A DNA stretch of 64,000 nucleotides from Streptomyces hawaiiensis (GCF_004803895.1 NZ_CP021978.1:7130001-7194000); one strand, 5' to 3'. Positions 8,310 to 18,121 are shown, counted from the first letter of the stretch. The notes: generated by a model from the sequence alone, not told the origin. Program-made: numbers and translations.

Positions 8310-9088
8310 AGGGCACCCCTTTGAGCAGTATGAGCGGCCTGTCAGGGCTCAAGGCCGTCGTCACCGGCGGCGGCTCCGGCATCGGGCTGGCCACGTCCCG
8401 GATGCTGGCCGAGCACGGCGCCACGGTGGCCGTTCTCGACCTCGACCCCTCCGGCGCCCCCGAGCCGCTGATCGCCCTCAAGGCCGACCTCGGCGACGAC
8501 GCCTCGGTACGAGTCGCCGTGGACGCCGCTGCCGAGCGGCTCGGTGGCCTGGACATCCTGGTCAACAACGCGGGCATCGGCGCCGTCGGTACCGTCGAGG
8601 ACAACCCGGACGAGGAGTGGCACCGCATCCTCGATGTCAACGTCCTGGGGACGGTGCGCACCACCCGGGCAGCCCTGCCGTATCTGCGGCGCTCGTCGCA
8701 CGCGGCGGTCGTCAACACATGCTCCATCGCGGCCACCGCGGGCCTCCCTCAGCGCGCCCTGTACTCCGCGAGCAAGGGTGCGGTGCTTTCACTGACCTTG
8801 GCGATGGCCGCGGACCATGTCCGTGAGGGCATCCGCGTCAACTGCGTCAACCCCGGCACCGCCGACACACCCTGGGTGACCCGGCTCCTGGACGCCGCAG
8901 TCGACCCGGAGGCGGAACGAGTCGCCCTCGACGGACGCCAGCCCCTGGGCCGCCTGGTCGCCGCGGACGAGGTGGCGGCAGCCGTGGTCTACCTGGCGAG
9001 CCCCGCTGCGGCGTCCGTCACCGGCACAGCCCTCGCCGTCGACGGTGGCATGCAGGGGCTCCGACTGCGCCCGGCGGTCGGCGCATGA
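8306..9088 (+). CDS. Short-chain dehydrogenase, probable 2-keto-3-deoxy-L-fuconate dehydrogenase
   Basis: The 260-residue classical SDR has the NAD-binding motif TGGGSGIG, the NNAG motif (LVNNAGIG) and the catalytic tetrad residues S (NTCSIAAT) and Y/K in YSASK. The GTG start at 8306 overlaps the preceding stop codon, the mark of translational coupling; TTG 8321 and ATG 8330 are alternatives. In the oxidative L-fucose route this enzyme oxidises the C4 hydroxyl of 2-keto-3-deoxy-L-fuconate with NAD+. The specificity is inferred from the operon. Confidence 0.8.
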   Translation: MKGTPLSSMSGLSGLKAVVTGGGSGIGLATSRMLAEHGATVAVLDLDPSGAPEPLIALKADLGDDASVRVAVDAAAERLGGLDILVNNAGIGAVGTVEDNPDEEWHRILDVNVLGTVRTTRAALPYLRRSSHAAVVNTCSIAATAGLPQRALYSASKGAVLSLTLAMAADHVREGIRVNCVNPGTADTPWVTRLLDAAVDPEAERVALDGRQPLGRLVAADEVAAAVVYLASPAAASVTGTALAVDGGMQGLRLRPAVGA

Positions 9089-10116
9089 GAGAGACGACGC
9101 TGGGCGGCACTGGTGTCAGGGTCACCGAGCTGTCGTTCGGGGCCGCCGGCATCGGCAACCTCTTCCGCCCGGTCACCGACGAAGCCGCGTCCGCCACGGT
9201 GGAGGCCGCCTGGGACGCGGGCGTACGCACCTTCGACACCGCCCCGCACTACGGACTCGGGCTGTCCGAGCGACGCCTGGGCGCCGCGCTGCGCGGACGC
9301 GACCGCGACACGTACACCGTCTCCACCAAGGTCGGACGACTGCTCGAACCCAACTCTGAAGGCGGTCGCGGCGATGATCTCGCCCACGGCTTCGCCGTGC
9401 GCGACACCCACCGGCGGGTCTGGGACTTCAGCTGCGACGGAGTCCTGCGCTCCCTGGAAGCGAGCCTGGACCGCCTCGGCCTCGACCGTGTGGACATCGC
9501 CTTGCTGCACGACCCGGACCGCCACGCCGAGCAGGCTCTTACCGAGGCATACCCTGCGTTGGAACGGCTGCGCGGTGAAGGTGTCGTCAAGGCGATCGGC
9601 ATCGGAGTGAACCAGTGCGCGCTCCCCGCCCGCTTCCTGCGCGAAACGGACATCGACGTCGTGCTGCTGGCCGGCCGCTACACCCTGCTGGAGCAGGAGG
9701 GACTTGCTGAGGTGCTGCCGGAGGCCGCCGCCCGCGGCAGGAGTGTCATCGTCGGCGGGGTGTTCAACTCGGGTCTGCTCACCGACCCGAAACCCGGGGC
9801 CACGTACGACTACGCGCCGGCCCCACGACACGTGCTGGACCGGGCGTTGCGCATGAAGGCGGTCACCGAACGCCACGGCGTACCGCTGCGCGCAGCCGCT
9901 CTGCGCTTCCCGTTCGGCCATCCGGCGGTCGCGAGCGTACTGTCCGGCGCGCGTTCCGCCAAGGAGGTCCGCGACACAGTGGATCAGCTGCGGCGAACCA
10001 TGCCGGCCGCGGTCTGGGACGGACTGCGCGCCGAGGGGCTGCGGCCCCCGCACGTCCCCGTCCCTGCCACACCGGTCGAAGAAGCCGATCGGCCGAAGGG
10101 GGAGTCGTGGGGGTGA
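9085..10116 (+). CDS. Aldo-keto reductase, probable L-fucose dehydrogenase
   Basis: The 343-residue protein has the AKR TIM-barrel signatures: the catalytic Asp and Tyr in TFDTAPHYGLGLSERRLG, Lys in STKVGRLL, and the cofactor-binding end near residues 270-300 (ASVLSGARSAKEV). The start ATG overlaps the stop of the SDR gene (ATGA). Family members close to this type oxidise L-fucose or D-arabinose to the lactone, using NAD(P)+. Here it should produce L-fuconolactone for the next gene. It looks intact. Confidence 0.82.
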   Translation: MRETTLGGTGVRVTELSFGAAGIGNLFRPVTDEAASATVEAAWDAGVRTFDTAPHYGLGLSERRLGAALRGRDRDTYTVSTKVGRLLEPNSEGGRGDDLAHGFAVRDTHRRVWDFSCDGVLRSLEASLDRLGLDRVDIALLHDPDRHAEQALTEAYPALERLRGEGVVKAIGIGVNQCALPARFLRETDIDVVLLAGRYTLLEQEGLAEVLPEAAARGRSVIVGGVFNSGLLTDPKPGATYDYAPAPRHVLDRALRMKAVTERHGVPLRAAALRFPFGHPAVASVLSGARSAKEVRDTVDQLRRTMPAAVWDGLRAEGLRPPHVPVPATPVEEADRPKGESWG

Positions 10117-10826
10117 CCGCCATGGAGGCGAGCACCGGTGAGGGCGTCATCGACGCACACCACCACGTGCGGGACCTCTCCGTCCGTGACCAGGACTGGA
10201 TCACCGGACGGGAACTCGCCTCGCTGCGCCGCGACTTCACGCTCGTCGACCTGCAGCCGGAGGCCCGGGCCGCCGGGGTCACCGCGACGGTCCTGGTCCA
10301 GACGATCGATGTACCGGCGGAAACGCGGGAGTTCCTGGCCTTGGCCCAGGACAGCGACCTGGTGGCCGGCGTCGTGGGCTGGACCGACCTGGCCTCCCCG
10401 GAAGTCGCCCGCGCGCTCGCGGCGCTGCGGGAGGGGCCGGGTGGCGAGCACCTGGTGGGCATCCGCCATCAGGTGCAGGGCGAATCCGATCCTCACTGGC
10501 TGGTGCGGCCGGACGTGCTGCGTGGGCTCGCCGCAGTGGCCGAGGCAGGGCTCGTGTACGACCTGGTTGTCAAGCCTCACCAGCTCGCGGCCGCGCATGC
10601 GGCCGCCCGGCTGCTTCCCGGCCTGACCTTCGTACTCGAACACGCGGGCAAGCCCCCCATCGCCTCGGGCGAGCTGCGGCCATGGGCGGACTCGGTGCGC
10701 CTGCTGGCCTCGCTGCCCAACACCGGCTCCAAGCTCTCCGGCATGGTGACCGAGGCCGACTGGGGCCAGTGGAGCGTCGAGGACCTCCGGCCGTACGCGG
10801 ATACGGTGCTGGACGCTTTCGAGGTG
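10107..10826 (+). pseudogene. Truncated amidohydrolase, L-fuconolactonase remnant
   Basis: The gene starts at GTG 10107 with a GGGGGAG ribosome site and overlaps the AKR gene by 10 bases. Family features are intact for about 238 residues: the metal motif VIDAHHHV, then VGIRHQVQGE, YDLVVKPHQL, VLEHAGKPPI and GSKLSGMVTEADW. Just after ADTVLDAF the similarity to amidohydrolases stops. The last 45-50 residues, which normally carry the catalytic Asp in a GSDWP motif, are replaced by unrelated sequence. The frame continues to 11171 but encodes only Arg/Pro-rich shadow sequence. The protein should be inactive. The break marks the end of the fucose operon and the start of foreign sequence. Confidence 0.78.
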
Positions 10827-10861
10827 GGCGGTGACCTGCTCAGGGGTGCCGTGCGGAACGC

Positions 10862-11310
10862 GTGGAAGAGTCCGCAACCGAAGGAGCCGCCCTGCCGTCG
10901 GCGCCGGGCGAGGCGGAGCATCCCGCCCTGGGCCTGGCCAACAGCGCCATGGCGCTGCCCGGCGGGCACATGGCCGACCTCCTGGGCACCCCCGCCCGGG
11001 CCGAACAGTGGCTGGCGCGGCGCGACCTCGCCCTGGCCGGCGCCGGCTTGGCGGAGGTGTGCGCGACACGGTTGCGCTCGCTGCGCGAGCAGGTCAGGTC
11101 GCTGCTGGCCTCCCGTGCCGCCGGGCAGCCCGCCCTGCCCGCCGCCGTCACGGCGGTCAACGACGCGATGACCCGCGTCCCGACCGCATCCCTGCTGCTG
11201 TGGGACGAGAAGACCGGGCCCTACCGCGTCTCCCCCACCCCACCACCGCGATCGTCGAGCACGCCCTGGCGGTCATCGCCGCCGACGCCGCCGACCTGCT
11301 CACTTCCCCG
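10862..11310 (+). pseudogene. Remnant of an ABATE/CGNR zinc-finger domain protein
   Basis: From about 10862 the frame encodes a sequence resembling the ABATE domain of CGNR-type actinobacterial regulators (SLREQVRSLLASRAAGQPAL, VNDAMTRVPTASLLLWDE). Near 11235, in a run of C, a one-base loss moves the continuing similarity (PTTAIVEHALAVIAADAADL) into the neighbouring frame. The C-terminal Cys-rich CGNR finger is absent; the similarity ends near 11310. Both ends are thus lost. It is a dead gene wedged between the broken lactonase and the UvrA-like gene. Confidence 0.5.
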
Positions 11311-11459
11311 ACCTTCTCGGAGCTCCCTCTATCTTCTACTTCCATGGAAGAAATATCTGAGGAATCATGTTCCGGGTATGCTGATTCGTCGGACGCTGCG
11401 AGCAGTCGTCTGTTCCGGAGGCCGAAGACCCTCGGGTGACGCGCTCAGGAGGAGAAGCG

Positions 11460-14043
11460 ATGGCGCACGACGAGGTAACAGGCGGCGGTCGGTGGGTCGA
11501 GGCCCAGGGCGCACAAAGTACGGACGCGACGGATTCGCCGCTGTCCATCCAGGTGCACGGGGCGAAGGTCCACAACCTGAAGAACGTCGACGTGACGGTG
11601 CCGCTGCGCCAACTGGTGGCAGTGGCAGGGGTGTCCGGCTCCGGGAAGTCGTCGCTGGCGATGGGGGTGCTGTACGCGGAGGGCTCACGGCGCTACATAG
11701 AGGCGCTGTCCACGTACACCCGCCGGCGTATGGCGCAGGCACCGCGTGCGTCGGTGGACAGCGTCGAGCACGTGCCCGCCGCCCTCGCCCTGCGGCAGCG
11801 GCCCGGGGTGCCCGGCGTGCGCAGCACTTTCGGCACGTCGACCGAGCTGCTCAACGTGCTGCGCCTGCTGTTCTCCCGGCTGGGATCACACCTGTGCCCC
11901 AACGGCCACCGGCTGGACCCCACCATCGACGTGGCGGCGGGACTGGACCTGACCTGCCCTGTATGCGAGGTGACGTTCTACCCGCCGGGCGCGGAGTCGC
12001 TGGCCTTCAACTCGGACGGCGCATGCCCGCAGTGCACCGGTACCGGCACGGTGCGGGAGGTCGACGAAGCGGCTCTCGTCCCCGATCCACAACGCACCAT
12101 CGCCGAGGGGGCAGTAGCTCCGTGGTCCATGTTCGGGTTGACGGTGATGCCGCAGGTCGTCGCCGAGTTCGGGGTGCGCACCGACGTGCCGTACACGGAA
12201 CTGACCGCACGCGAGCGGGAAATCGTCATGCACGGTCCCGCGGAGCAGCGGCACATCAGTGTCCGGTCCAAGAACGGCAAGTTCTTCGAGCTGGACTTCA
12301 CTTACCGCAACGCGCGCCGGGCCGTCGAGGAGGCCCTGCGCAAGGCCACCACCGAACGCGGGCTGAACCGTGTGAACAGGTTCATCAGCGCCCAGGTGTG
12401 TCCGGCCTGCCACGGCACCCGGCTCAGCGAGCAGGCCCGCGCCACCCTCGTCGACGGCATCAACCTCGCCGAAGCCGCCGCGAAGACGCTCGACGAACTC
12501 ATCGCCTGGACCCCCACCCTCGCGGACGCCCTGCCGCCCGAGATGCGCCCGATGGCACGGAACATCGTCGCCACCCTGTTGGAGACCGCCCGCCGCCTCG
12601 TCGAACTCGGCCTCGGCTACCTCGCCCTGGACCGGGCGAGCTCCACCCTGTCGACCGGCGAGCGCCAACGCGTCCAACTGGCCCGCGCCGTACGCAACCA
12701 GACGACCGGCGTGCTCTACGTCCTCGACGAACCCTCCATCGGCCTGCACCCTTCGAACGTGGACGGTCTGCTCGGCGTCATGCGCGACCTGCTCCGCGAC
12801 GGCAACTCCGTGGTCCTCGTCGACCACGACGTCCAGGTCCTGCGCGAAGCCGACTGGCTCATCGAGATCGGCCCCGGCTCCGGCACCGAAGGCGGCACCG
12901 TCCTGGCCACCGGCGACGTCACCACCCTCGGCAAGGACCCCGACTCCCTGATCGGTGGATTCCTCACCGGCCGCGTACCCGTCCTCGTCCGCCAACGGGC
13001 CGGCCGCGACAAGATGTTCGACCAAGGCCGCATCCACCTCTCCACCCGACCCCTGCACACCGTGCACGCCTTGGACGTCGACATCCCCCGGGGCCGCCTG
13101 ACCGCTGTGACCGGCGTGTCCGGATCGGGCAAGACCACGCTGATCCTCGAAAGCCTGATCCCCGCGCTCCAGGCGAAAGCTGCGGGCAGAGCGCTGCCTG
13201 ACCATGTGGCCGCGGTGGACGTTCAGGCGATCACCCGGGTGAACACGGTCGACGCCACCCCCATCGGCGTCAACGTCCGCTCCACCGTCGCCACCTACAG
13301 CGGCATCCTCGACGACCTGCGCCGCGCCTACGCCGCCACCGATGCGGCCAAGCAGCGGGGGCTCACCGCCGCGGACTTCTCCTACAACACCGGCTCCCTG
13401 CGCTGCCCCCGTTGCGAAGGGACCGGCCAGGTCTCCCTCGACGTTCAGTTCCTGCCGGATGTCGACATCGCCTGCCCCGCATGTGACGGCACCCGGTACG
13501 CCCCCCGCAGCCGCCGACATCCGCCGTCCGGCCTCCGGAAACCCGGACGACGGAATGTCCTTGCCCGAGCTGCTTGCCCTCACCGTCAGGCATGCGATCG
13601 AGCAGGTCGGCGACATCCGCCGCGTGAGAACCCGGCTGCAAGCCCTCATCGACCTCGGACTCGGATACCTCACCCTCGGCGAAGACACCCCGGCCCTGTC
13701 CGGCGGCGAGGCACAGCGGTTGAAGCTCGCCACCGAGCTGACCCGGAACCAGTCCGACACCCTCTTCGTCCTGGACGAACCCAGCGTCGGCCTCCATCCT
13801 CTCGACATCCGCACGCTCCTGGACGTCCTCCAGCGACTGGGCGACAACGGCGCCACCGTCATCGTCATCGAACACGACCTGGACATGATCGCCAACGCCG
13901 ACTACGTCATCGACATGGGCCCCGGAGGGGGCATCGCCGGCGGCACCATCGTCGCCACCGGAACACCCGATGACCTCTCATCTGATCCGCACAGTGTCAC
14001 GGCCCGCTATCTCAACCGCCATCTTCTGCACCCGAAGAGGTAA
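11460..14043 (+). pseudogene. UvrA-like ABC-ATPase (UvrA2/DrrC drug-resistance type), frameshifted
   Basis: The start ATG 11460 is preceded by AGGAGGA. The protein has two ABC modules: Walker [14 protein letters not shown], signature STGERQRVQLARAV and Walker B VLYVLDEPSIGLHP in the first; GVSGSGKTTLILES, LSGGEAQRLKLATEL and LFVLDEPSVGLHP in the second. Zinc Cys pairs are visible (CPVC, CPQC, CPACHG, CPRCEG, CPACDG). Near 13500, in a run of six C, the frame shifts by one extra base: the first frame degenerates to Arg/Pro-rich sequence while the second frame (ADIRRPASGNPDD onward) completes the second ATPase to 14043. Corrected, the length is about 860 residues. Short UvrA paralogs of this type protect against DNA-binding drugs or work in repair. 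It may be a true mutation or a sequencing error in the homopolymer. Confidence 0.8.
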
Positions 14044-14045
14044 CC

Positions 14046-14072
14046 CGAGCAGAGTCGCGCCCCGGCTGCTCG
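14046..14072 (+). terminator. Stem-loop after the UvrA-like gene
   Basis: CGAGCAG (14046-14052) and CTGCTCG (14066-14072) form a perfect 7-bp stem with a GC-rich 13-base loop, three bases after the stop codon. There is no T tract, which is common for terminators in high-GC actinomycetes. Confidence 0.4.
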
Positions 14073-14222
14073 GCGAGGCGCGAACGAAGCGCCTTGAGAG
14101 GGGGACTGCGGCGGTCACTCGCAAGCGGTTCGTCGTCAGGACTCCTCGGGGTCGGCGCGGCGTGCGTTCCGACTGCGGAGTCCTGTTCTCACCTCTGGTA
14201 ACCAGGCACCTCAACGCACCCA

Positions 14223-14687
14223 TCACCTCTGCATGACCCGGCACAGGGCTCGGCCTCGCTGGCGGGCGTCGCAACTCTCGCGTGCTGCGAGTACCTCGGT
14301 GAAATGCCTTTCGGCCCCATGGCCCAGCGCTTGGAGTGAGGCATGCGGAGTGTGTCCCCGCGGGGCCAGTTCGTATTCGACCCTGGGTGGGACCTCGGCG
14401 TACACGTGCCGGGCGACAAGTCCGTGGCGTTCCAGGTCCCGGAGCGTTTCGGTGAGGACTTTCGCGCTGATGCCGTTGCCGCAGGAGGCCGTCCGGCCGC
14501 AGGGAGCAGGGATCGGCGACCGACCGCCCCGCGACGATCTTCTCCGCGGACTGCCGTCCACGACCAGCGTGAGCACCGCGTCGGCCCGACCGGCTTCGTG
14601 CTCAAGCCAGGAGCGTTTGTCGCCGTCCTCCGGCGCCGTAGGAGCCAGGTTCGGCGGGCGAGCATTACGCCAGCCAGTGGCCCTCAT
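14223..14687 (-). CDS. HxlR-family winged-helix regulator, N-terminal part degraded
   Basis: The C-terminal half clearly matches HxlR regulators: GISAKVLTETLRDLERHGLV (recognition helix and wing entry), then VEYELAPRGHT and a final helix rich in E and R. The first 65 residues do not match the family; only GDK near residue 23 recalls the conserved DKW. The missing Cys-containing start and first helices suggest an N-terminal decay or frameshift. HxlR proteins often control nearby oxidoreductase or efflux genes. It is convergent with the UvrA-like gene. A functional regulator is doubtful. Confidence 0.5.
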   Translation of the reverse strand: MRATGWRNARPPNLAPTAPEDGDKRSWLEHEAGRADAVLTLVVDGSPRRRSSRGGRSPIPAPCGRTASCGNGISAKVLTETLRDLERHGLVARHVYAEVPPRVEYELAPRGHTPHASLQALGHGAERHFTEVLAARESCDARQRGRALCRVMQR

Positions 14688-14886
14688 CCTCGAAGGTGAG
14701 CCGAGCCCTGTGCGAAGAGAGCGGCTTGGAATGGTGGTGACCCCTTCAGCGGCGGAGCGTCCGGGTGACGGAACATGTCGTGGCGCTGATGGTGGTCACG
14801 GGGGATCCTCACGGCCGTTCCGTGCTCCGGGCGGTCAGAGCTACCATGAAGTAATCAATGGAAGAAGATTCTGTGGAAGATGAATT

Positions 14887-15339
14887 GTGGTTGATCTGAA
14901 GCTGGTGTTCCACGACCTGGTCCAGTTCGAGATCGAGCTCTGGAATGCCGTCGATGCGAGGCTGCGCGCCGAATACGACCTCCAGCTCACGTGGTTCGAG
15001 GTGATGCAGCTGCTCGCCGGGCGCTCGGGATGCCGGATCCAGGACGTTGCGGAGGAGTTCGGGATCACGGTCGGCGGGACGAGCAAGGTGGTCGACCGTA
15101 TCGAGGCTGCCGGTTACTGCGCGCGGCGCGCCAATCCGAACGACCGTCGCTCCTCGCTCGTCGAGCTCACACCCGCCGGCCGACGAGTGGTGGACAACGC
15201 CATGAAGGTCTTCGAGGCAGAACTCGAGGCACGCATCGGCTCCGTGCTCCCCGAGCGGGAACTGGAGAGGTTCGCCGCGACCCTGAGCGCGCTCCGGACG
15301 GCGGGTCGTGCGGTGAGCGCAGGTCAGAAGCCGGCGTAG
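14887..15339 (+). CDS. MarR-family transcriptional regulator
   Basis: The 150-residue protein starts at GTG 14887 after GGAAG. It has the MarR fold: a dimerisation helix, the helix-turn-helix QDVAEEFGITVGGTSKVVDR (about residues 52-71) and the wing with the conserved DRR (ANPNDRRSSLVELTPAGRR), followed by C-terminal dimer helices. MarR proteins sense small phenolic or drug-like ligands and usually repress a neighbouring efflux or detoxification gene. No such gene follows; the downstream sequence is an IS element, so its target may have been lost. The 60 bases before the start are AT-rich and probably hold the promoter. Confidence 0.85.
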   Translation: MVDLKLVFHDLVQFEIELWNAVDARLRAEYDLQLTWFEVMQLLAGRSGCRIQDVAEEFGITVGGTSKVVDRIEAAGYCARRANPNDRRSSLVELTPAGRRVVDNAMKVFEAELEARIGSVLPERELERFAATLSALRTAGRAVSAGQKPA

Positions 15340-15680
15340 GGGGGCGTAGGGGACGTACGGCTCGATGTGGACAGGGCTCGGCGGCCTGGTGGTTGAACCG
15401 GCGTTGCCGCCTGCCTGTCCATCGGCCTCCGATGACGCTGGCCGTCTGCGACAGCCTGGACACCGCCGGACGGGAAGGCCGCGCCCGTGGACTGCGGGAC
15501 CAGTCTGTAAACCGGTGCAGGGCAGTTCGTCTGCATGGGTCCGCTGCCCGGCCACGCGGTGCCCTACGGGCAGTCCGTCGTGGCTCCTCTTCTGGATCTT
15601 CCCGCCGACGCCCACCCCCTGGCCGGGGAGGCGCTGTGGATGTGGGCGAACGAGCAGGCCGAACGGGCTCGGGCATCGCG
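15340..15680 (+). other. Stretch without a recognisable gene
   Basis: Between the MarR gene and the IS5-type transposase I see no convincing gene. A 49-residue frame from ATG 15535 (MGPLPGHAVPYGQSVV, ending ERARASR) has gene-like composition and might be the end of a lost gene, but I do not recognise it. Confidence 0.4.
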
Positions 15681-16528
15681 GTGAGCCTGCTGTTCCGCGC
15701 CGACAGTCTTGACCCCTTCCGGCTGGTAGGTGCCGATCTCTATGATGTGTGGGATCGTGTCGCCCCGCTCCTCCCGCCTCGCCCGCCGCGGCGTCAGCGG
15801 TATCCGGGCCGGCTGCCGGCGGATGACCGTGCGGCTCTGCGCGTAATCGTGCACGTGCTGCGCACGGGTGTGGCCTGGGCGGACGTGCCGACTGAGACGA
15901 TCGGCTGCAGCGGGGTGACATGCCGGCGGCGGCTGCGGGACTGGACCGAGGCCGGTGTCTGGCCCCGGCTGCACGAGATCCTCCTCGCGGAACTTCGAAA
16001 GGCCGGACTGTTGGACATGGAGGACGCCGCAGTCGACGGCTCGCATGCCCGGGCCCTGAAAGGGGGGCTCACACCGGACCTTCGCCGGTCGACCGCGGCC
16101 GCCGGGGCAGCAAGCACCATGTGATCACCGACCGGCACGGAACACCCCTTGCGGTGTCGTTGACCAGCGGAAACCGTCACGACGTCACCCAGCTCATGCC
16201 CCTGCTGGACGCGATACCCCGCATCCGCGGACTGGTGGGCCGGCCCTGTCACCGGCCACGGCGGCTGTTCGCCGACCGCGGATACGACTACGACAAGTAC
16301 CGACGGGTCCTCCGCGCTCGTGGCATCACGCCGAAGATCGCCCGCAAGGGCACCGCCCACGGCTCCGGCCTGGGCAGGACCAGGTGGGTCGTCGAGCGAA
16401 CCTTCGCCTGGCTCCACCAGTTCAAGCGCCTGCGGACCCGCTACGAGATACGAGCCGACCTCCACCTCGGACTGCTCCAACTCGCTTGCAGCATCATCTG
16501 CTTGAGACGACTCCGAACCTCATTCTGA
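15681..16528 (+). mobile_element. IS5-family (IS427-like) transposase with -1 frameshift site
   Basis: Two overlapping frames form one DDE transposase. The first (to about 16062) has LLPPRPPRRQRYPGRLPADD, GVAWADVPTE, the W-R-RDW segment and the first catalytic Asp region DMEDAAVDGSHARALKGG. The second, one base back, continues GRRGSKHHVITDRHGTPLAV, LFADRGYDYDKYRRVL (second Asp) and RTRWVVERTFAWLHQFKRLR (catalytic Glu), ending LRRLRTSF. The switch falls on AAAGGGGGG, a classic slippery run used by IS427-group elements for programmed -1 frameshifting, so the transposase may be functional. The start could be GTG 15681 or 15747. I could not identify the terminal inverted repeats; the left end may be lost. 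Confidence 0.8.
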
Positions 16529-16540
16529 AATGATCAGTAA

Positions 16541-17207
16541 GGGCTGTCCCGTAAATGATCTACGGCATGTCGATCGAGTATCGGCGCTGTGCCTCATCCA
16601 GCGAGGGTGAGGTTGTGGAGCAACAGCACCGGGCCGTGGCCACCCGTTACGACAAGCGTCGTTACGTCTACCTCGGCACCGCAACCGCCGCAACCCTCGT
16701 CATCTGGCTCCGAACGTGATCGCCCGGACAAGTTCGAGGTCAGTTCATGCGGCGCCGCTGGCGTCCGGGGCGATGAAGCGCCGGTAGAGGGGGGCGAACG
16801 TCACCTGGGGCTCGGTCGTAATGCCCAGTTCCCCCTTGACCACGGGTGCGACCCTGTCGGCGATGAACCGTGTGAAGTGATCCTCCGTCTCCCAGACGTC
16901 GGCCGCGTGGAAGCCGTCGTCGGCGAACCAGCCCACGTGCATCACGAACCCGTCCGGAGCGTCGTCTTCCCAGCCCACCCGGCCACGCGCCGCGTCGTAC
17001 GCCTCTGGCGTGAGCTCGGGCCACACAAAGGTCATCACGACTGCCATGGGAGTTCCTCTCCATCGCCTCGGTGCGCCGCAGCCTGTGCGGCACGGCAGTA
17101 CGACGCTAAGCAGGTCAGGCCGGCCGGGCACATCGAAGCAGCCATTCGGGGCAGGTCGCCTCGCGGTCGGACCGCTCTCCACCTCAAGATCGATTACGGG
17201 ACAGCCC
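16541..17207. mobile_element. Inverted-repeat-flanked cassette built on IS5-type ends
   Basis: A 14-bp perfect inverted repeat GGGCTGTCCCGTAA bounds the unit (16541-16554 and, reversed, 17194-17207). Inside the left end a short plus-strand stretch (about 16615-16720) encodes the C-terminal tail of an IS5-type transposase (AVATRYDKRRYVYLGTATAA to LVIWLRT, stop). The rest holds a minus-strand monooxygenase-like gene. The unit looks like a non-autonomous element that carries a passenger gene between IS ends. No clear target duplication was seen. Confidence 0.6.
16745..17047 (-). CDS. Small dimeric alpha/beta-barrel protein, antibiotic-biosynthesis-monooxygenase-like
   Basis: The 100-residue protein starts at ATG 17047 behind GAGAGGA. 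Its size and pattern (VVMTFVWPELTPEAYDAARG, GFVMHVGWFADDGFHAADVW, FTRFIADRVAPVV) fit the ferredoxin-like dimeric alpha/beta barrel of ABM or EthD-type proteins. Such proteins are heme-free oxygenases, isomerases or orphan proteins; the substrate cannot be told. Its location between two IS ends suggests it travels as a passenger. Confidence 0.65.
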   Translation of the reverse strand: MAVVMTFVWPELTPEAYDAARGRVGWEDDAPDGFVMHVGWFADDGFHAADVWETEDHFTRFIADRVAPVVKGELGITTEPQVTFAPLYRRFIAPDASGAA

Positions 17208-17277
17208 TTGGCGGAGGTTCGCGCCCGTTGAGGCAAAGGCGTGGCGATGATCCAAGGCGCACTGGCAACATGCCGAC

Positions 17278-18072
17278 ATGCCATCGCTCTACAAGAACAC
17301 CAAGCGGTACTACGGCTGTCGCTTCGGACAGGCTCAACTGCGCAACCTGGCGGCCATGGTTGGCGAGGACATGGCGCCGGGATCAGTGTCCTTCCGTACG
17401 AACTTTGGCACTTACCACTTTCAGGCGGACACCCTGGCTGCCCTCGTTGCCGAGGTGGAAGCGTCCCCAGACATCGGCACCAACAAGCCCTGGGACAACC
17501 TTACGATCACCGCACAAGGGCCCGCTCCTGGCTCTGAATGCAGCATCACAATCGACCCAGATCGCACGGCCGTGGAGGTCAAAACTGACACCCACAACAC
17601 TTGGGCTCGCGGCCTCGAAGCCCGCATCGGCGAACTCCTGACAGACCAAGCCGCGGGCCGCCATGACCAGACCCGCTCGCCAGCGGCCAAGCGCTTGCGC
17701 AGTTCCCTGGCGGGGGTCGGGCTCTGGGCCTTCGTCCTTTGGTACAGCATCACCGTGTACCCGACCTCTCAAGAGGAGGTCGTTCTCGCGAACGGCAAGC
17801 ACGCGCTCACGCGGGCGGGCGGCCAGCTTCCAACTAGTTCGCTGGTGGTGTTGGGCACACTTCTCCTGTGGTGTATCGGCAACGCAGTAAGACACTTCGT
17901 CGGGGTGCGCGCCACCAGACCGACTTTGGTCGTGGCGTCCGATCTTCCTTCCGGCCCCGCCTGGCAGCGCCTCTCCTTCGCGGACAAGGTTGCAACTGTC
18001 GTTGCTGTACTGACTGGGCTAGCCATGGTGGGAACCGTCGTGTCAGCCGCAGCCGATGTCTTCAAGCCCTGA
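17278..18072 (+). CDS. Hypothetical membrane protein with three predicted helices
   Basis: The 264-residue protein is not recognised. The first 145 residues are soluble (starting PSLYKNTKRYYGCRFGQAQL), with an alternating strand pattern. Three hydrophobic segments follow: VGLWAFVLWYSITVY, SLVVLGTLLLWCIG and VVAVLTGLAMVGTVVSAA. The gene is monocistronic, starts at ATG 17278 and ends before a stem-loop. It may be an intact cargo gene of the surrounding mobile region. No function is proposed. Confidence 0.65.
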   Translation: MPSLYKNTKRYYGCRFGQAQLRNLAAMVGEDMAPGSVSFRTNFGTYHFQADTLAALVAEVEASPDIGTNKPWDNLTITAQGPAPGSECSITIDPDRTAVEVKTDTHNTWARGLEARIGELLTDQAAGRHDQTRSPAAKRLRSSLAGVGLWAFVLWYSITVYPTSQEEVVLANGKHALTRAGGQLPTSSLVVLGTLLLWCIGNAVRHFVGVRATRPTLVVASDLPSGPAWQRLSFADKVATVVAVLTGLAMVGTVVSAAADVFKP

Positions 18073-18121
18073 CGCAACGGCCACACTGCCCCTGCGATGG
18101 GGCCCAGACACCTATTACTCA

